Positions 37,342 to 46,284 of a DNA stretch of 64,000 nucleotides are shown here, one piece after another. The notes below the pieces were generated by a model, which saw nothing but the letters and a program-made list of their open reading frames with translations, was not told where the DNA came from and searched no databases. This DNA comes from an uncultured Flavobacteriaceae bacterium (GTDB lineage: Bacteria; Bacteroidota; Bacteroidia; Flavobacteriales; Flavobacteriaceae): the NCBI GenBank assembly GCA_905181625.1, contig CAJIYJ010000005.1, positions 186,001 to 250,000 on the forward strand, read 5' to 3'. Positions within the stretch are counted from its first letter, which is position 1. The number at the start of each line of letters is the position of its first letter. The translations under genes and the position numbers were made by a program.

Positions 37342-38365
37342 GGAGTTCCAAAACTTTTAAGGCTCTAACTATTACCTCTTTGTATTCTATTGTTCTCATC
37401 ACAGATTCATATCCTTTAGGAATTTTTTTTCCATAAGCTGAGGTTGGCAGTAAAGGGTATTTTTCTCGATCTGAAACAAGCATGTTTTCACTTAAAGATA
37501 AAAATGGCGCAAATCCTGCAAAAGGGTGTGTTAACCCCCATAAGGTAATTACCGGCACGTTATAGTTGGCCGCTATGTGTCCATTTGCAGAATCCATAGA
37601 TATCATTAAATCAAGATTGGAAATAATTTCTATTTCTTTTTCAAGAGAATTTAACTTATAACATCCAAAAACATTTTGAAAAGCTTTCTCCCATATTTCT
37701 AGTTTTTTTGTCTCGTACTCTCCGTTACCAAATAAAAAAACTTGATGATCTCTTTGTAAAAAAGAAACAACATTTTGCATTAAATCTAGAGGATATATTT
37801 TTCCAGTAAAAGAAGCAAAAGGAGCTATTCCTATCCATTTTTTTGATTTATCAACAAGAGTTATTTGATCTTGTGAATTAATTTGGAAAGGGTCTGAGAA
37901 CTCATGACTGGACAAATCAATATCAAATCCAAGCCTGTTAAACACTTCGCTGTATCTATATTGGGCTGGGGTTAAGGGTTTGAAAATTTTATTGTTTTTA
38001 CTAAATAATTTTTTTCTTTCATCTCTTGATTTATTAATTCTTTTAATTTTGTAGAATTTTAATTTAAAAAGCAAAAAAAGAATGTGTGTTCTTAGTACAG
38101 AGTGAAGGTCTGCTATATGAGTTGGGTTAAGCTCGGACAATTCTTTAAAAAGCTTAAATAAACCATTAAGTCCTTTGTGTTTTGTTTTAAAATTAACTTC
38201 AAAAAAATTAAGATTTTTAAATTCTTTAAAAAAAGGTCGGAAAGCTGGTTTTGAAACAACTGTTATTTTAGTTTCGGGATATTTTTTAATCAAACACCTT
38301 ATTGAAGGTATCATCATAGCCACATCACCCATCGATGAAAATCTTAAAACTAATAGGTGATTCAT
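37319..38365 (-). CDS. Glycosyltransferase family 9 (heptosyltransferase-like)
   Basis: 348 aa. GT-B fold transferase related to ADP-heptose:LPS heptosyltransferases. N-terminal LVLRFSSMGDVAMMIPSIRCL, a middle KWIGIAPFASFTGKIYPLDLM, and ISMDSANGHIAANYNVPVITLWG near residues 262-285 form the nucleotide-sugar site. Probably builds the LPS core at the inner membrane. Adjacent DUF4254 gene (6 nt away) is its usual neighbour in Bacteroidetes. Its last 7 codons overlap the opposing reductase gene. Confidence 0.9.
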   Translation of the reverse strand: MNHLLVLRFSSMGDVAMMIPSIRCLIKKYPETKITVVSKPAFRPFFKEFKNLNFFEVNFKTKHKGLNGLFKLFKELSELNPTHIADLHSVLRTHILFLLFKLKFYKIKRINKSRDERKKLFSKNNKIFKPLTPAQYRYSEVFNRLGFDIDLSSHEFSDPFQINSQDQITLVDKSKKWIGIAPFASFTGKIYPLDLMQNVVSFLQRDHQVFLFGNGEYETKKLEIWEKAFQNVFGCYKLNSLEKEIEIISNLDLMISMDSANGHIAANYNVPVITLWGLTHPFAGFAPFLSLSENMLVSDREKYPLLPTSAYGKKIPKGYESVMRTIEYKEVIVRALKVLELPKYHQSR

Positions 38366-38371
38366 TCTTTA

Positions 38372-38977
38372 TTATTTCTTCAAATTATATAGTACAGGAT
38401 TTAAGTCTTCATCGTTATACATTTTCATTTGTTTATACGTTTTCATGTATTTATTTCCAGATTCTATGTCAGAAATTAATTCATCAATAGAAGTGCATAA
38501 GTCCAGGTTTTGCTCTTTTAAAATATTTAATTTTCTGGCACAATCCTCTAAATGGTTTTGATTGGCCCCGATTCTATTTGCCTCCTCGTTCATGTGAAAT
38601 ATCTTAAGCGATAAAATAGAAAGCCTGTCTATCGCCCAAGCAGGTGTTTCAGAATTAAGAGTTGCTTCTTTTTTAGGGCTAATGCTTTTATATGTGTCAA
38701 GAAAAAAACTATCAATGTATTCTACTAGGTCTGTTCTTTTTTGATTTGACGAGTCTATTGTTCTTTTTAACTTTAAAGCTTCTGTTGGATCAATTTCTGG
38801 ATCTCTAATTAAATCTTCAAGGTGCCATTGCACTGTGTCTATCCAGTTTTTATGGTATAATAAGTGCTCTATTTTATCCTTTTCAAAAGGGTTTGATATG
38901 GCTTGGTTAACCGAGTCTTTGACGTGGTAGTTTAAAACACTTTTTTCAAAAACATCTAAACATATTTTGCTGAACAT
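38372..38977 (-). CDS. DUF4254 protein
   Basis: 201 aa from the ATG at 38977 (MFSKICLDVFEKS). All-helical, with YHKNWIDTVQWHLEDLIRDP and DRLSILSLKIFHMNEEANR diagnostic of DUF4254. Function unknown; regularly encoded beside GT9 transferases, so possibly a partner in LPS-core assembly. The frame continues to a TTG at 38998, but this TTG is part of the -7 promoter element and would not be in the mRNA. Confidence 0.85.
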   Translation of the reverse strand: MFSKICLDVFEKSVLNYHVKDSVNQAISNPFEKDKIEHLLYHKNWIDTVQWHLEDLIRDPEIDPTEALKLKRTIDSSNQKRTDLVEYIDSFFLDTYKSISPKKEATLNSETPAWAIDRLSILSLKIFHMNEEANRIGANQNHLEDCARKLNILKEQNLDLCTSIDELISDIESGNKYMKTYKQMKMYNDEDLNPVLYNLKK

Positions 38978-38995
38978 CACTTTTATTTTAATGTT

Positions 38996-39003
38996 CAAAT
39001 ATA
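38996..39003 (-). promoter_or_regulatory. -7 element of the DUF4254-GT9 pair
   Basis: Minus-strand TATATTTG, exact consensus. It overlaps the longest possible reading frame and so decides for the start at 38977 (leader about 13 nt). Confidence 0.55.
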
Positions 39004-39040
39004 CTTAATCTCAAGTAATTTCGATTTCTAAAAATTAATC

Positions 39041-39070
39041 TTGTAAAACACTTTCTATTTCTTATTTTTG
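39041..39070 (+). promoter_or_regulatory. Promoter of the DUF6341-like gene
   Basis: TTG (39041-39043), 19-nt spacer, TATTTTTG (39063-39070). Both elements match the Bacteroidetes consensus; leader of about 12 nt before the ATG at 39089. Confidence 0.7.
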
Positions 39071-39088
39071 CGTTGAAAATTACTAATA

Positions 39089-39316
39089 ATGAAAGAATTC
39101 TTTAGTTTAATTGAGTATTTATTTGTTGAGCTTTTGTTTATCCCGTTTGATTTTTTAAGAAGTCTGGAATTAAAAAGCTGGGTTTTAGCTAATGGTCTAA
39201 ACGCAACGTTTATATTGATTATTTCTTCTTTGCTTGTGTATTGGATGCTTCAGTTAGTCAAGTTTGATAAATCTGGGGAAGAAGATAAAGACCCTTCTGC
39301 TCATTCTTTTTTATAA
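39089..39316 (+). CDS. Small membrane protein, DUF6341-like
   Basis: 75 aa: amphipathic N-terminus FFSLIEYLFVELLFIPFDF, one membrane helix (about 40-58) and an acidic tail KSGEEDKDPSAHSFL that is conserved in a flavobacterial family next to purD which I recall as DUF6341. Function unknown. A clean promoter precedes it. The stop overlaps the purD stop as palindrome TTATAA (39311-39316). Confidence 0.7.
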   Translation: MKEFFSLIEYLFVELLFIPFDFLRSLELKSWVLANGLNATFILIISSLLVYWMLQLVKFDKSGEEDKDPSAHSFL

Positions 39317-40585
39317 GTCAAAGCCTAAGTCTTTTCTGTAATATTTTTTTTGATAATCTATTTTTTCTATAGTTTCGTAAGACTTCTTTAAAGCCTCTTT
39401 AAAATCATTTCCAATTGATGTAACAGACAAAACCCTTCCTCCGTTTGTTACTGTCTTGCCATTTAAATTTTTTGTTCCTGCATGAAAAACTATAGAATCC
39501 TGTGAGTCTTTTGGAATACCGTTAATTTCTAATCCTTTTTCGTATTCTTCCGGATATCCCCCTGAGACCATTACCACGGTTGAGGCGGTTTTTAAGTCAA
39601 GTTTTAGGTTGGTATTCCCAAGAGATTGATTTGCGGTGCTAATCATCATTTCCAAAAAATCATTTTTTATTCTTGGTAGTACAACCTGCGTTTCTGGATC
39701 TCCCATTCTCACGTTGTACTCTATAACAAATGGCTCGTCACCAACCTTGATTATTCCTATAAAAATAAATCCTCTATATTCGATTTTATCTATCTCTAAG
39801 CCGTTAATTGTAGGTTTAATAATTTTTTCTTCAACTTTTTTAATAAATTCTTTGCTTGCAAAGGGAACAGGCGAAATCGCTCCCATTCCCCCTGTATTTA
39901 ATCCGGTGTCTCCTTCCCCTATTCTTTTATAGTCTTTTGCATTAGGAAGGGTTAAATAAGATTTTCCATCTGTTAAGACAAAACAGGAAAGCTCTATGCC
40001 GTCTAAAAACCCTTCAATAACAACTTTATGTCCAGATTCTCCAAACTTATTATTCACAAGCATGTTTTGAAGCTCCTTTTGAGCTTCTTGCAAGTCGTTT
40101 ATAATTAACACCCCTTTTCCGGCAGCTGGTCCATCTGCCTTTAAAACATATGGAGCCTTGATAGAGTTTAAGTATTCTTGTCCTTCTTTTAACATTTTTT
40201 GATTAAAACTTTTATAGGGTGCTGTAGGGATTTTGTGTCTTTCCATAAAAAGTTTCGAAAACTCTTTGCTGCCTTCAAGCTGAGCCCCTGTTTTTGATGG
40301 GCCCACAACCAATACGCCATTTAATTCTTGGTCGTTTTTAATAAAGTCTGTAAATCCTTCAATCAACGGGATTTCTGGCCCAACAATTACTATTCCTATT
40401 TTGTTTTCTAAAACAACCCTTCTGATTTCTTGGAAGTTTAAAATCGAAATATCTAAATTGATTGCTAATTTGGCAGTTCCTGCATTGCCTGGGGCAACAA
40501 AAACCTGTTTACAAAGGTTTGATTGTTTGATTTTCCAACAAAAAGCATGTTCTCTTGCTCCAGAACCAATAATAAGTACATTCAT
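39311..40585 (-). CDS. purD: Phosphoribosylamine-glycine ligase
   Basis: ATP-dependent formation of GAR in purine synthesis. 424 aa. LIIGSGAREHAFCWKI at 4-19, IVGPEIPLIEGF, ATP-grasp KADGPAAGKGVLI (about 150-162), and FVIEYNVRMGDPETQVVLPR near 290, all intact. Stand-alone gene; an imperfect -7 (TACTTTTT on the minus strand, near 40650) could drive it. Confidence 0.97.
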   Translation of the reverse strand: MNVLIIGSGAREHAFCWKIKQSNLCKQVFVAPGNAGTAKLAINLDISILNFQEIRRVVLENKIGIVIVGPEIPLIEGFTDFIKNDQELNGVLVVGPSKTGAQLEGSKEFSKLFMERHKIPTAPYKSFNQKMLKEGQEYLNSIKAPYVLKADGPAAGKGVLIINDLQEAQKELQNMLVNNKFGESGHKVVIEGFLDGIELSCFVLTDGKSYLTLPNAKDYKRIGEGDTGLNTGGMGAISPVPFASKEFIKKVEEKIIKPTINGLEIDKIEYRGFIFIGIIKVGDEPFVIEYNVRMGDPETQVVLPRIKNDFLEMMISTANQSLGNTNLKLDLKTASTVVMVSGGYPEEYEKGLEINGIPKDSQDSIVFHAGTKNLNGKTVTNGGRVLSVTSIGNDFKEALKKSYETIEKIDYQKKYYRKDLGFDL

Positions 40586-40737
40586 TTTGCTAATTTAAAC
40601 TATGAACAAGAGAAATTAAAATTATTCTGTTTATTAATTAAAAAAAGTATGATAGCCAAAAAAGAACCTTTAAACTCTTGTTTGTTAGTGTTTTAAATAT
40701 ATAATCTTATTTTTAGAACTACATAATTATAAGTTTT

Positions 40738-40768
40738 TTGTGCAATTAAACAAATATATTTATATTTG
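40738..40768 (+). promoter_or_regulatory. Promoter of the polysaccharide-export operon
   Basis: TTG (40738-40740), 20-nt spacer, TATATTTG (40761-40768): ideal Bacteroidetes promoter. Predicted start near 40775, 13 nt before the ATG at 40788. It also rules out the GTG at 40740 as a start. The remaining 40586-40737 region is AT-rich with no further recognised signal. Confidence 0.8.
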
Positions 40769-40787
40769 TATTCTAAAGCTTTACGCT

Positions 40788-41258
40788 ATGTGCTGGTTTG
40801 CTGCTTATACAAAACCTCGTTCTGAATTCAAAGCGCTAGAACACTTTTCTAGATGCGGTGTCAATGCCTACGTTCCTGAATACTCAGAAAAAAGAGCCTG
40901 GTCAGACAGAATAAAAAAAGTGAGAGTGCCTGCTGTTTCTGGTTATGTTTTTTTTGAAATACGCGCCTTAAACTATGACTTAGTAAATCTGAACCCGTAT
41001 GTTAAAAACGTAGTCAAAAATCTTGGATTTCCAGTTGAGATTTCTGACGCTGAGATGATTCGATTAAAAAATTGTTTAAAAAATTACACGGAATCCCTTG
41101 AAATAAAGTTTGGAGATTCTGTAAAGGTTAATGCAGGTCTGTTTAAAAACAAAAGAGGGGTCGTAGAAAAGTTTGACTCAAACTTTGTGACCTTATTAGT
41201 AAACTCGATTAAGCTAAAACTTTCTTTGTCCGAAGCTAGGCTTAGCGCGATTGGTTAA
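40788..41258 (+). CDS. UpxY/NusG-like transcription antiterminator
   Basis: 156 aa from the ATG at 40788. NusG N-terminal domain (WFAAYTKPRSEFKALEHF, VPAVSGYVFFEI) and a C-terminal KOW domain (FGDSVKVNAGLFKNKRGVV). Specialised NusG paralogues of this kind (UpxY in Bacteroides, RfaH in enterobacteria) ride on RNA polymerase through long polysaccharide operons. It is the first gene before wza-like and wzz-like genes. Core NusG is not in the window. Confidence 0.9.
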   Translation: MCWFAAYTKPRSEFKALEHFSRCGVNAYVPEYSEKRAWSDRIKKVRVPAVSGYVFFEIRALNYDLVNLNPYVKNVVKNLGFPVEISDAEMIRLKNCLKNYTESLEIKFGDSVKVNAGLFKNKRGVVEKFDSNFVTLLVNSIKLKLSLSEARLSAIG

Positions 41259-41331
41259 CGGAGTTGAAGTTTGTTTATCTTTACTGCTTGAATTTTTGTG
41301 ATTCAATTGGCGAAGCCATTTAAAATATACT

Positions 41332-43749
41332 ATGAAAAAACTACTTTTATTTGTTTTAATTTTAACGTCTAGCCTTTCTTTTGGGCAAGATCTACAATCT
41401 CTAAAAAAGGCTCAAAACCAGGTCAAGTCAATTGATCTATTGTCTGATCAGGAGCTGCTTTCATATTGGTCAAGTGCACAAAAACAGGGCTATACTCTAA
41501 ACCAGCTCAAAACCCTGGCAAGAGCGCAAGGTGCTAGCGAAAGTGATCTTGCTAAATTTGAGAAAAGAATCAAGAAGTTAACTGCTGTTGATAACTCCAA
41601 TTCGCCTGAAAACGAAATCTCTAAAACTGAAAGCGACCTAACTTCTATTTTTGGCATATCTAAAACCACAGAAGAAGAAGAAGAAGAAAAATATAGTGGG
41701 CTTAATATCTTTGGGATGAGCTTTTTTAAAAACTTCAAATCCGTAGAAAATTCCAGCACAATACCACAGATAAATGTGGCAACCCCTTCTTCTTATCAAT
41801 TAGGCCCCGGCGACGAATTGACGATTTCTATTTGGGGAGCGTCAGAAAACGAATATACTAGCTTGGTTAGCAGAGAGGGTGTTATTAGAATAGACCGAAT
41901 AGGCCCAATCTATATTAGTGGTTTAACCGTCTCAAGTGCTAAGAAAAAAATAGGAAGAGCTTTGTCGAAAATTTATTCTGGGATAAACTCCTCTTACGAG
42001 TCCTATCAGAAAGTTTTTTTCGAAGTCAATTTAGCTAAAAGCAGATCAATTATTGTTAATCTTGTGGGGGCGGTTGAAAGGCCTGGTGTCTATACTCTTT
42101 CCAGTATGAGCTCTGTTTTAAATGCGCTTTCTGCCGCTGGTGGGCCTAATGAAAATGGTAGCTTTAGATCTGTAAAAGTTCTAAGAAACGGCAAACTATT
42201 TAAAACCCTCGACTTATATGATTATTTTGTAAAAGGGTTCTCCCCTTCTATAACCTTAAGAGATCAAGACGTGATTTTAGTTCCTAATTATACCTACAGG
42301 GTTTTTGTGAGGGGGGAGTTTAAGACTGTCGGAATATTTGAGTTTTTAGAAAATGAAAAAATTAGTGACTTATTGTCCTTTACTGGAGGTTTTAATTCAT
42401 TTGCGTACAAAGACGAGCTTTTTATAAAATCTATTTCAGGAATAAACAGGCGTATTCAAACCGTTTCATCTCTCAATTACTCTTCTTCGAGCATTAGCGA
42501 TGGTGATCTCATTGAAGCCAAGCCAATTTCAGACAAATATAACAATCGAGTTACTATTGAAGGTGCTGTTTTTGTTCCTGGAGACTATCCTATTGAATCT
42601 GCTGCGACCGCTTTTGGTTTGATCTCTCTTTCTCAAGGCCCTAAGGAAGATGCTCTTCTTTCGAGAGCTGTGATTTATCGGCAAATAGATGGGGTAGAAA
42701 AAAAGGTGATTTCGTTTTCGTTATCAGAAATTCTTTCAAAAAAATCTAACATAAAATTACTTCCGAATGACAGGGTTTATGTTTTTTCAAAAACCACTTT
42801 AGAAGATCCTGTTTTTGTGTCAATAAAGGGGGAAGTTAATAAAGAAGGTCAATACGCTTATTATAAAGGTATGACCGTTGCTGACTTGATTTTAATGGCT
42901 GATGGTGTAACTTCTAAAGGAAATCTGGAGACAATTGATGTTTTTAGAGCTTCATATGACAATGGTGAAGCGTCTTTTGTTTCTTTAAAATCAACGTTGG
43001 GCGACGCTTTTAATCCTTTATCAATTGAAGGTAATCTAGTTTTAGAAAAAGAAGATCTTGTAGTGATAAGGCCTATTGAGGGGCTAGTAAAGCAAGAGTC
43101 TGTGCTTATAACTGGTTTAATAAGAAAGCCTGGAACATATTCTCTTTTAAACTCTAAATATTCTCTTTACGATCTTTTAAATGATGCCGGAGGAGTGCTA
43201 AAAGATGCTGCTCTTAATGGAATTAAAGTCAAAAGAATAAATGCTGCTAAAGCAATAATAGAAGAGGTTGCTAATGGAAAAGATTCTTTAGGTTTTGCTG
43301 TTAAAGAGCAAAAAGGGTTTTTAGAGTTTGGAGTAAATATTAAGGCTCTTTATAAGACTCAAGGTAAAGACTTTCGTTATAATGTTGTTTTAAAAAATGG
43401 AGATGAAATCTCTGTGCCGAAAGTTGACAATACAATTGAAGTGATTGGTGAGGTTGGACAGCCTACTGTCCTTACATATGAAAAAAACATGCGTGCTAAA
43501 GATGCTATTGAAAGAGCTGGAGGACTTAATGATCTTGCAAAAAAATCAGCAGTTTTTATAGTTTATCAAAACGGAAATGTTAAGTCTACAAAAACATTTT
43601 TAATTTTTAATAAATCTCCTAAACTAGAGCCTGGAGCTAAAGTTATTGTTCCTGCAAGAATTCCTAATCCAAATAAAACTAGCCTTACTGAATTAATAGG
43701 ACTCACTTCAACATTAGCCACCCTAACTGTGCTGCTGCGTTCTTTATAA
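41332..43749 (+). CDS. Wza-like polysaccharide export protein with multiple SLBB domains
   Basis: 805-aa outer-membrane exporter. Signal peptide (1-18, SLSFGQ), helical/low-complexity region to about 125 with an acidic Glu run, then the Poly_export domain (YQLGPGDELTISIWGA, about 155-240) followed by a chain of SLBB domains (VNLVGAVERPGVYTL; VFVRGEFKTVGIFEF; VTIEGAVFVPGDYPI; VFVSIKGEVNKEGQYAYY; VLITGLIRKPGTYSLL; IEVIGEVGQPTVLTY). C-terminal hydrophobic helix near 785-803. Forms the export channel with the Wzz protein 9 nt downstream. Confidence 0.94.
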   Translation: MKKLLLFVLILTSSLSFGQDLQSLKKAQNQVKSIDLLSDQELLSYWSSAQKQGYTLNQLKTLARAQGASESDLAKFEKRIKKLTAVDNSNSPENEISKTESDLTSIFGISKTTEEEEEEKYSGLNIFGMSFFKNFKSVENSSTIPQINVATPSSYQLGPGDELTISIWGASENEYTSLVSREGVIRIDRIGPIYISGLTVSSAKKKIGRALSKIYSGINSSYESYQKVFFEVNLAKSRSIIVNLVGAVERPGVYTLSSMSSVLNALSAAGGPNENGSFRSVKVLRNGKLFKTLDLYDYFVKGFSPSITLRDQDVILVPNYTYRVFVRGEFKTVGIFEFLENEKISDLLSFTGGFNSFAYKDELFIKSISGINRRIQTVSSLNYSSSSISDGDLIEAKPISDKYNNRVTIEGAVFVPGDYPIESAATAFGLISLSQGPKEDALLSRAVIYRQIDGVEKKVISFSLSEILSKKSNIKLLPNDRVYVFSKTTLEDPVFVSIKGEVNKEGQYAYYKGMTVADLILMADGVTSKGNLETIDVFRASYDNGEASFVSLKSTLGDAFNPLSIEGNLVLEKEDLVVIRPIEGLVKQESVLITGLIRKPGTYSLLNSKYSLYDLLNDAGGVLKDAALNGIKVKRINAAKAIIEEVANGKDSLGFAVKEQKGFLEFGVNIKALYKTQGKDFRYNVVLKNGDEISVPKVDNTIEVIGEVGQPTVLTYEKNMRAKDAIERAGGLNDLAKKSAVFIVYQNGNVKSTKTFLIFNKSPKLEPGAKVIVPARIPNPNKTSLTELIGLTSTLATLTVLLRSL

Positions 43750-43758
43750 TCTTTTAAT

Positions 43759-44844
43759 ATGAAAAAAGAAGAGTTTCAAGATGACGAAATAGACTTAATT
43801 GCTTTAATTAAGCAGTTGTGGGTTTCAAAAAAACTAATTGTAAAATCAGTGATAGGTTTTGTCGCTTTAGGTGTCTTTGTTGCTTTATTCTCACCCACGA
43901 TTTATACCGCCTCTTCAACCTTTATCCCACAATCTAGCAGTTCTAGTGGAGGGTCTAGCTTAAGTGGCCTAGCTTCTTTGGCGGGTATTAATATAGGCGG
44001 TAATGTTGCGGGGTCTGAAATTCCTCCCTCTATTTATCCTCAAATCATACAAAGCGTTTCTTTTAAAAGAGAGCTGCTTGAAGCAACTATTAGCGAGTCG
44101 AACTCCTCCTCACAATCATTAAAAGATTTTTTATTAATTAAAAATGAAGGGTTTAATCCGATTTCTACTATTAAAAAATACACCATTGGTCTTCCTTTTA
44201 CCATTCTTAACGCCATTAAAGGAAAGGATGAAAAGGTAAAGGGTTCGCCAAACAACGCCCTTATTGTAAGCTCCGAAGAACAAGAGTTGTTTGAGGAACT
44301 TGACGGCTTGTTGAGTCTTTCTGTAAACGCTAAAGAAGGGTTTGTAACGCTTTCCGCCTCAATGAGTGAGGCTGCTCAGACGGCTTATACGGTAAAAGCT
44401 GCAAAAGAAATTCTTCAAAAAACAGTTATTGACTATAAAATTCAAAGCGCCAAAGAACTGTTGTCTTTCAACAAAAGAGAGCTTGCGTTAAAAAAAATAG
44501 AATTTGATAGCCTTCAAGATAGGCTAGCTCTTTTTAAAGACGGCAACTTAAATATTGTTGATTCTCGATTTGAAAATGAGCTTAACAAGATCGATTCCGA
44601 ATTCCAAATAGTTAGCGCTGTTTATCAAGAGCTTAACAAACAGCTCGAGCAGGCGAAACTTCAAGTAAGTAAAGACACTCCTATTTTCTCAGTTATAAAG
44701 CCCGCCACTATTCCCAACATAAGATCTGCTCCAAAGCGATCTTTAATAGTTTTAATCTGGGGCTTTATTGGCTTTGTTTTGTCCTGTGGCTTTGTTTTAA
44801 TAAAAGGGCCTTTATTAAATATTGTGAAAGAAATTAGCGCTTAA
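43759..44844 (+). CDS. Wzz-type chain-length determinant protein
   Basis: 361-aa inner-membrane protein. Cytoplasmic N-terminus (DEIDLIALIKQLWVSKK), TM1 about 29-48, a periplasmic part starting with a Ser/Gly-rich stretch (66-92) and a coiled coil (about 225-300), TM2 about 327-348 with the preceding Pro-rich KPATIPNIRSAPKRS. No C-terminal tyrosine kinase, so the Wzz/PCP-1 type. Controls polysaccharide length and contacts the Wza-like pore. Its last 11 bases overlap the opposing kelch gene. Confidence 0.92.
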   Translation: MKKEEFQDDEIDLIALIKQLWVSKKLIVKSVIGFVALGVFVALFSPTIYTASSTFIPQSSSSSGGSSLSGLASLAGINIGGNVAGSEIPPSIYPQIIQSVSFKRELLEATISESNSSSQSLKDFLLIKNEGFNPISTIKKYTIGLPFTILNAIKGKDEKVKGSPNNALIVSSEEQELFEELDGLLSLSVNAKEGFVTLSASMSEAAQTAYTVKAAKEILQKTVIDYKIQSAKELLSFNKRELALKKIEFDSLQDRLALFKDGNLNIVDSRFENELNKIDSEFQIVSAVYQELNKQLEQAKLQVSKDTPIFSVIKPATIPNIRSAPKRSLIVLIWGFIGFVLSCGFVLIKGPLLNIVKEISA

Positions 44845-46246
44845 ATAAAAAGGTAAAAAGAGAGGGCTTTGTAAACACCTCTTGTGTCGCTTTATAAACT
44901 AGGTAGCGCCTATCTTTGGGGTCTTTTTCCTCCAAGACTAAGGGGTTTTTAGCTTTTGTTAACGTTGTGAAGGTGGCGTTTAAATCCGTGATAAACTTTT
45001 GCCTTAAAAGAGTTAGGTGAGATTTTGCAAATTTATTTTTAGAAGAAATGATTTTGTTGAGTTCTATTGCAGTCATCTGTCCTTTAAGGCTCAACCTGGC
45101 AATTGTTTTGTGTTGCTTTAAAGAAATCTGTATAGAGTGATTGTCAAAATAAAGCTTGTTGTTATCAAACAAAATAAGCTGTTTTAAAAAATCTTTATAT
45201 CTAAAGAGTCCAAATAGTAGCCAGATTACAAAAACAACTACAACAATAGTCCCGATAACCAAAAAGTAGCTCTCGCTCTTTTTTGGTTTTATTAATGAGT
45301 ATGTTGTGTTTTTAAACTTTGACAGCTCTGTAAGGGCAAGCTTACTTAAGTATTCTTTGTTTTTTTTTGCGCTGATATAGTATAGCGTGTCTTGAGATTC
45401 AAAAATTGTGCTATTATCCTTTAGGTGTTCAAATAAATTTTTTGAATTAACCCGAGTCATTTCTTCATTAAGAAAATCGATGATTATTAGTTCGTTTTTA
45501 TTGGCATATGCCTTTTTGCCTCCTAGAAAAAACCCTTGTTTATTCGCGTATGTTATTGGTATTTCAGGATTATAACTACCCTTGTTTTGAAACGTTTTAG
45601 AGTAGAGGTCAAAAACAAAGTAGTCGTCAAGTATCACATCTATATTGGTTGTCTCTTTTGAAGAGGCCCGCCCGCCTAAAACAAAAAGTTTATTGTCGAT
45701 AACTTGATATAGCGCTTTCCATCTGCCTAATGGGGTTTCTTTAGAGTTGGAGGCTAAATATTCCCATTGTTTAGTTGAGTTTTCAAAATAAGTTGTGTAG
45801 TCTTTGAAAGCCCAAAGCCCATAGCCTCCATACACATGCAATTGATTGTTGTATGTAAAAGCAGCTCCGCCAATTTGGTTTTTTTGATCAACGGAGTTGT
45901 CAAACCTTGTTAATTCATTGTTTGAAAGCTTTAAAACGAACCCTCCGCCATTTAAAATAAAATAAGGCTGATTGTTAAGGAACAAAGGGGTGTAGTTTTT
46001 GTTATTAAATTCATATGAAGAATAAATCGCTAGACTGTCTTTTTTGCTTAAAATGTTTTTAAAATTTGTTTTGATCCATTTGTTTTCAAAACGATAAATG
46101 CCTTTCCTAGTAACTAAGCTGGGGGCTCCGGTTGAGTCTTGAATTAGTATGAAATTCTTTTCAACTCCTTCTGGAAGCTCTATTTCTTGAGAGCTTAAAC
46201 CCATTATACTTATAAACGCTAAAAAACAAGCTAAATAACCTTTCAT
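44834..46246 (-). CDS. Kelch-like single-pass membrane protein A, putative transmembrane regulator
   Basis: 470 aa, no family I can name. Signal peptide (1-19), a beta-rich extracytoplasmic part (about 20-325) with kelch-like strands (NNQLHVYGGYGLWAF; DNKLFVLGGRAS; FFLGGKKAYANKNEL), one membrane helix (about 326-348), and a basic 122-residue cytoplasmic tail. The tail has the layout of a winged helix: SIQISLKQHKTIARL, ELNKIISSKN, SHLTLLRQKFITDLN, then DPKDRRYLVYKA. Paralogue of the protein at 47310-48665. Inference: senses an envelope or polysaccharide signal and acts on DNA from the membrane. Confidence 0.75.
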   Translation of the reverse strand: MKGYLACFLAFISIMGLSSQEIELPEGVEKNFILIQDSTGAPSLVTRKGIYRFENKWIKTNFKNILSKKDSLAIYSSYEFNNKNYTPLFLNNQPYFILNGGGFVLKLSNNELTRFDNSVDQKNQIGGAAFTYNNQLHVYGGYGLWAFKDYTTYFENSTKQWEYLASNSKETPLGRWKALYQVIDNKLFVLGGRASSKETTNIDVILDDYFVFDLYSKTFQNKGSYNPEIPITYANKQGFFLGGKKAYANKNELIIIDFLNEEMTRVNSKNLFEHLKDNSTIFESQDTLYYISAKKNKEYLSKLALTELSKFKNTTYSLIKPKKSESYFLVIGTIVVVVFVIWLLFGLFRYKDFLKQLILFDNNKLYFDNHSIQISLKQHKTIARLSLKGQMTAIELNKIISSKNKFAKSHLTLLRQKFITDLNATFTTLTKAKNPLVLEEKDPKDRRYLVYKATQEVFTKPSLFTFLFKR

Positions 46247-46252
46247 CTTTTA

Positions 46253-46260
46253 CAAAAATA
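46253..46260 (-). promoter_or_regulatory. -7 element of kelch gene A
   Basis: Minus-strand TATTTTTG, exact consensus, only 6 nt before the ATG at 46246, so a leaderless mRNA is expected. It sits in the 38-bp gap shared with the divergent WecA-like gene. Confidence 0.5.
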
Positions 46261-46284
46261 TATATAATTTTTTATCTAAGCTCC

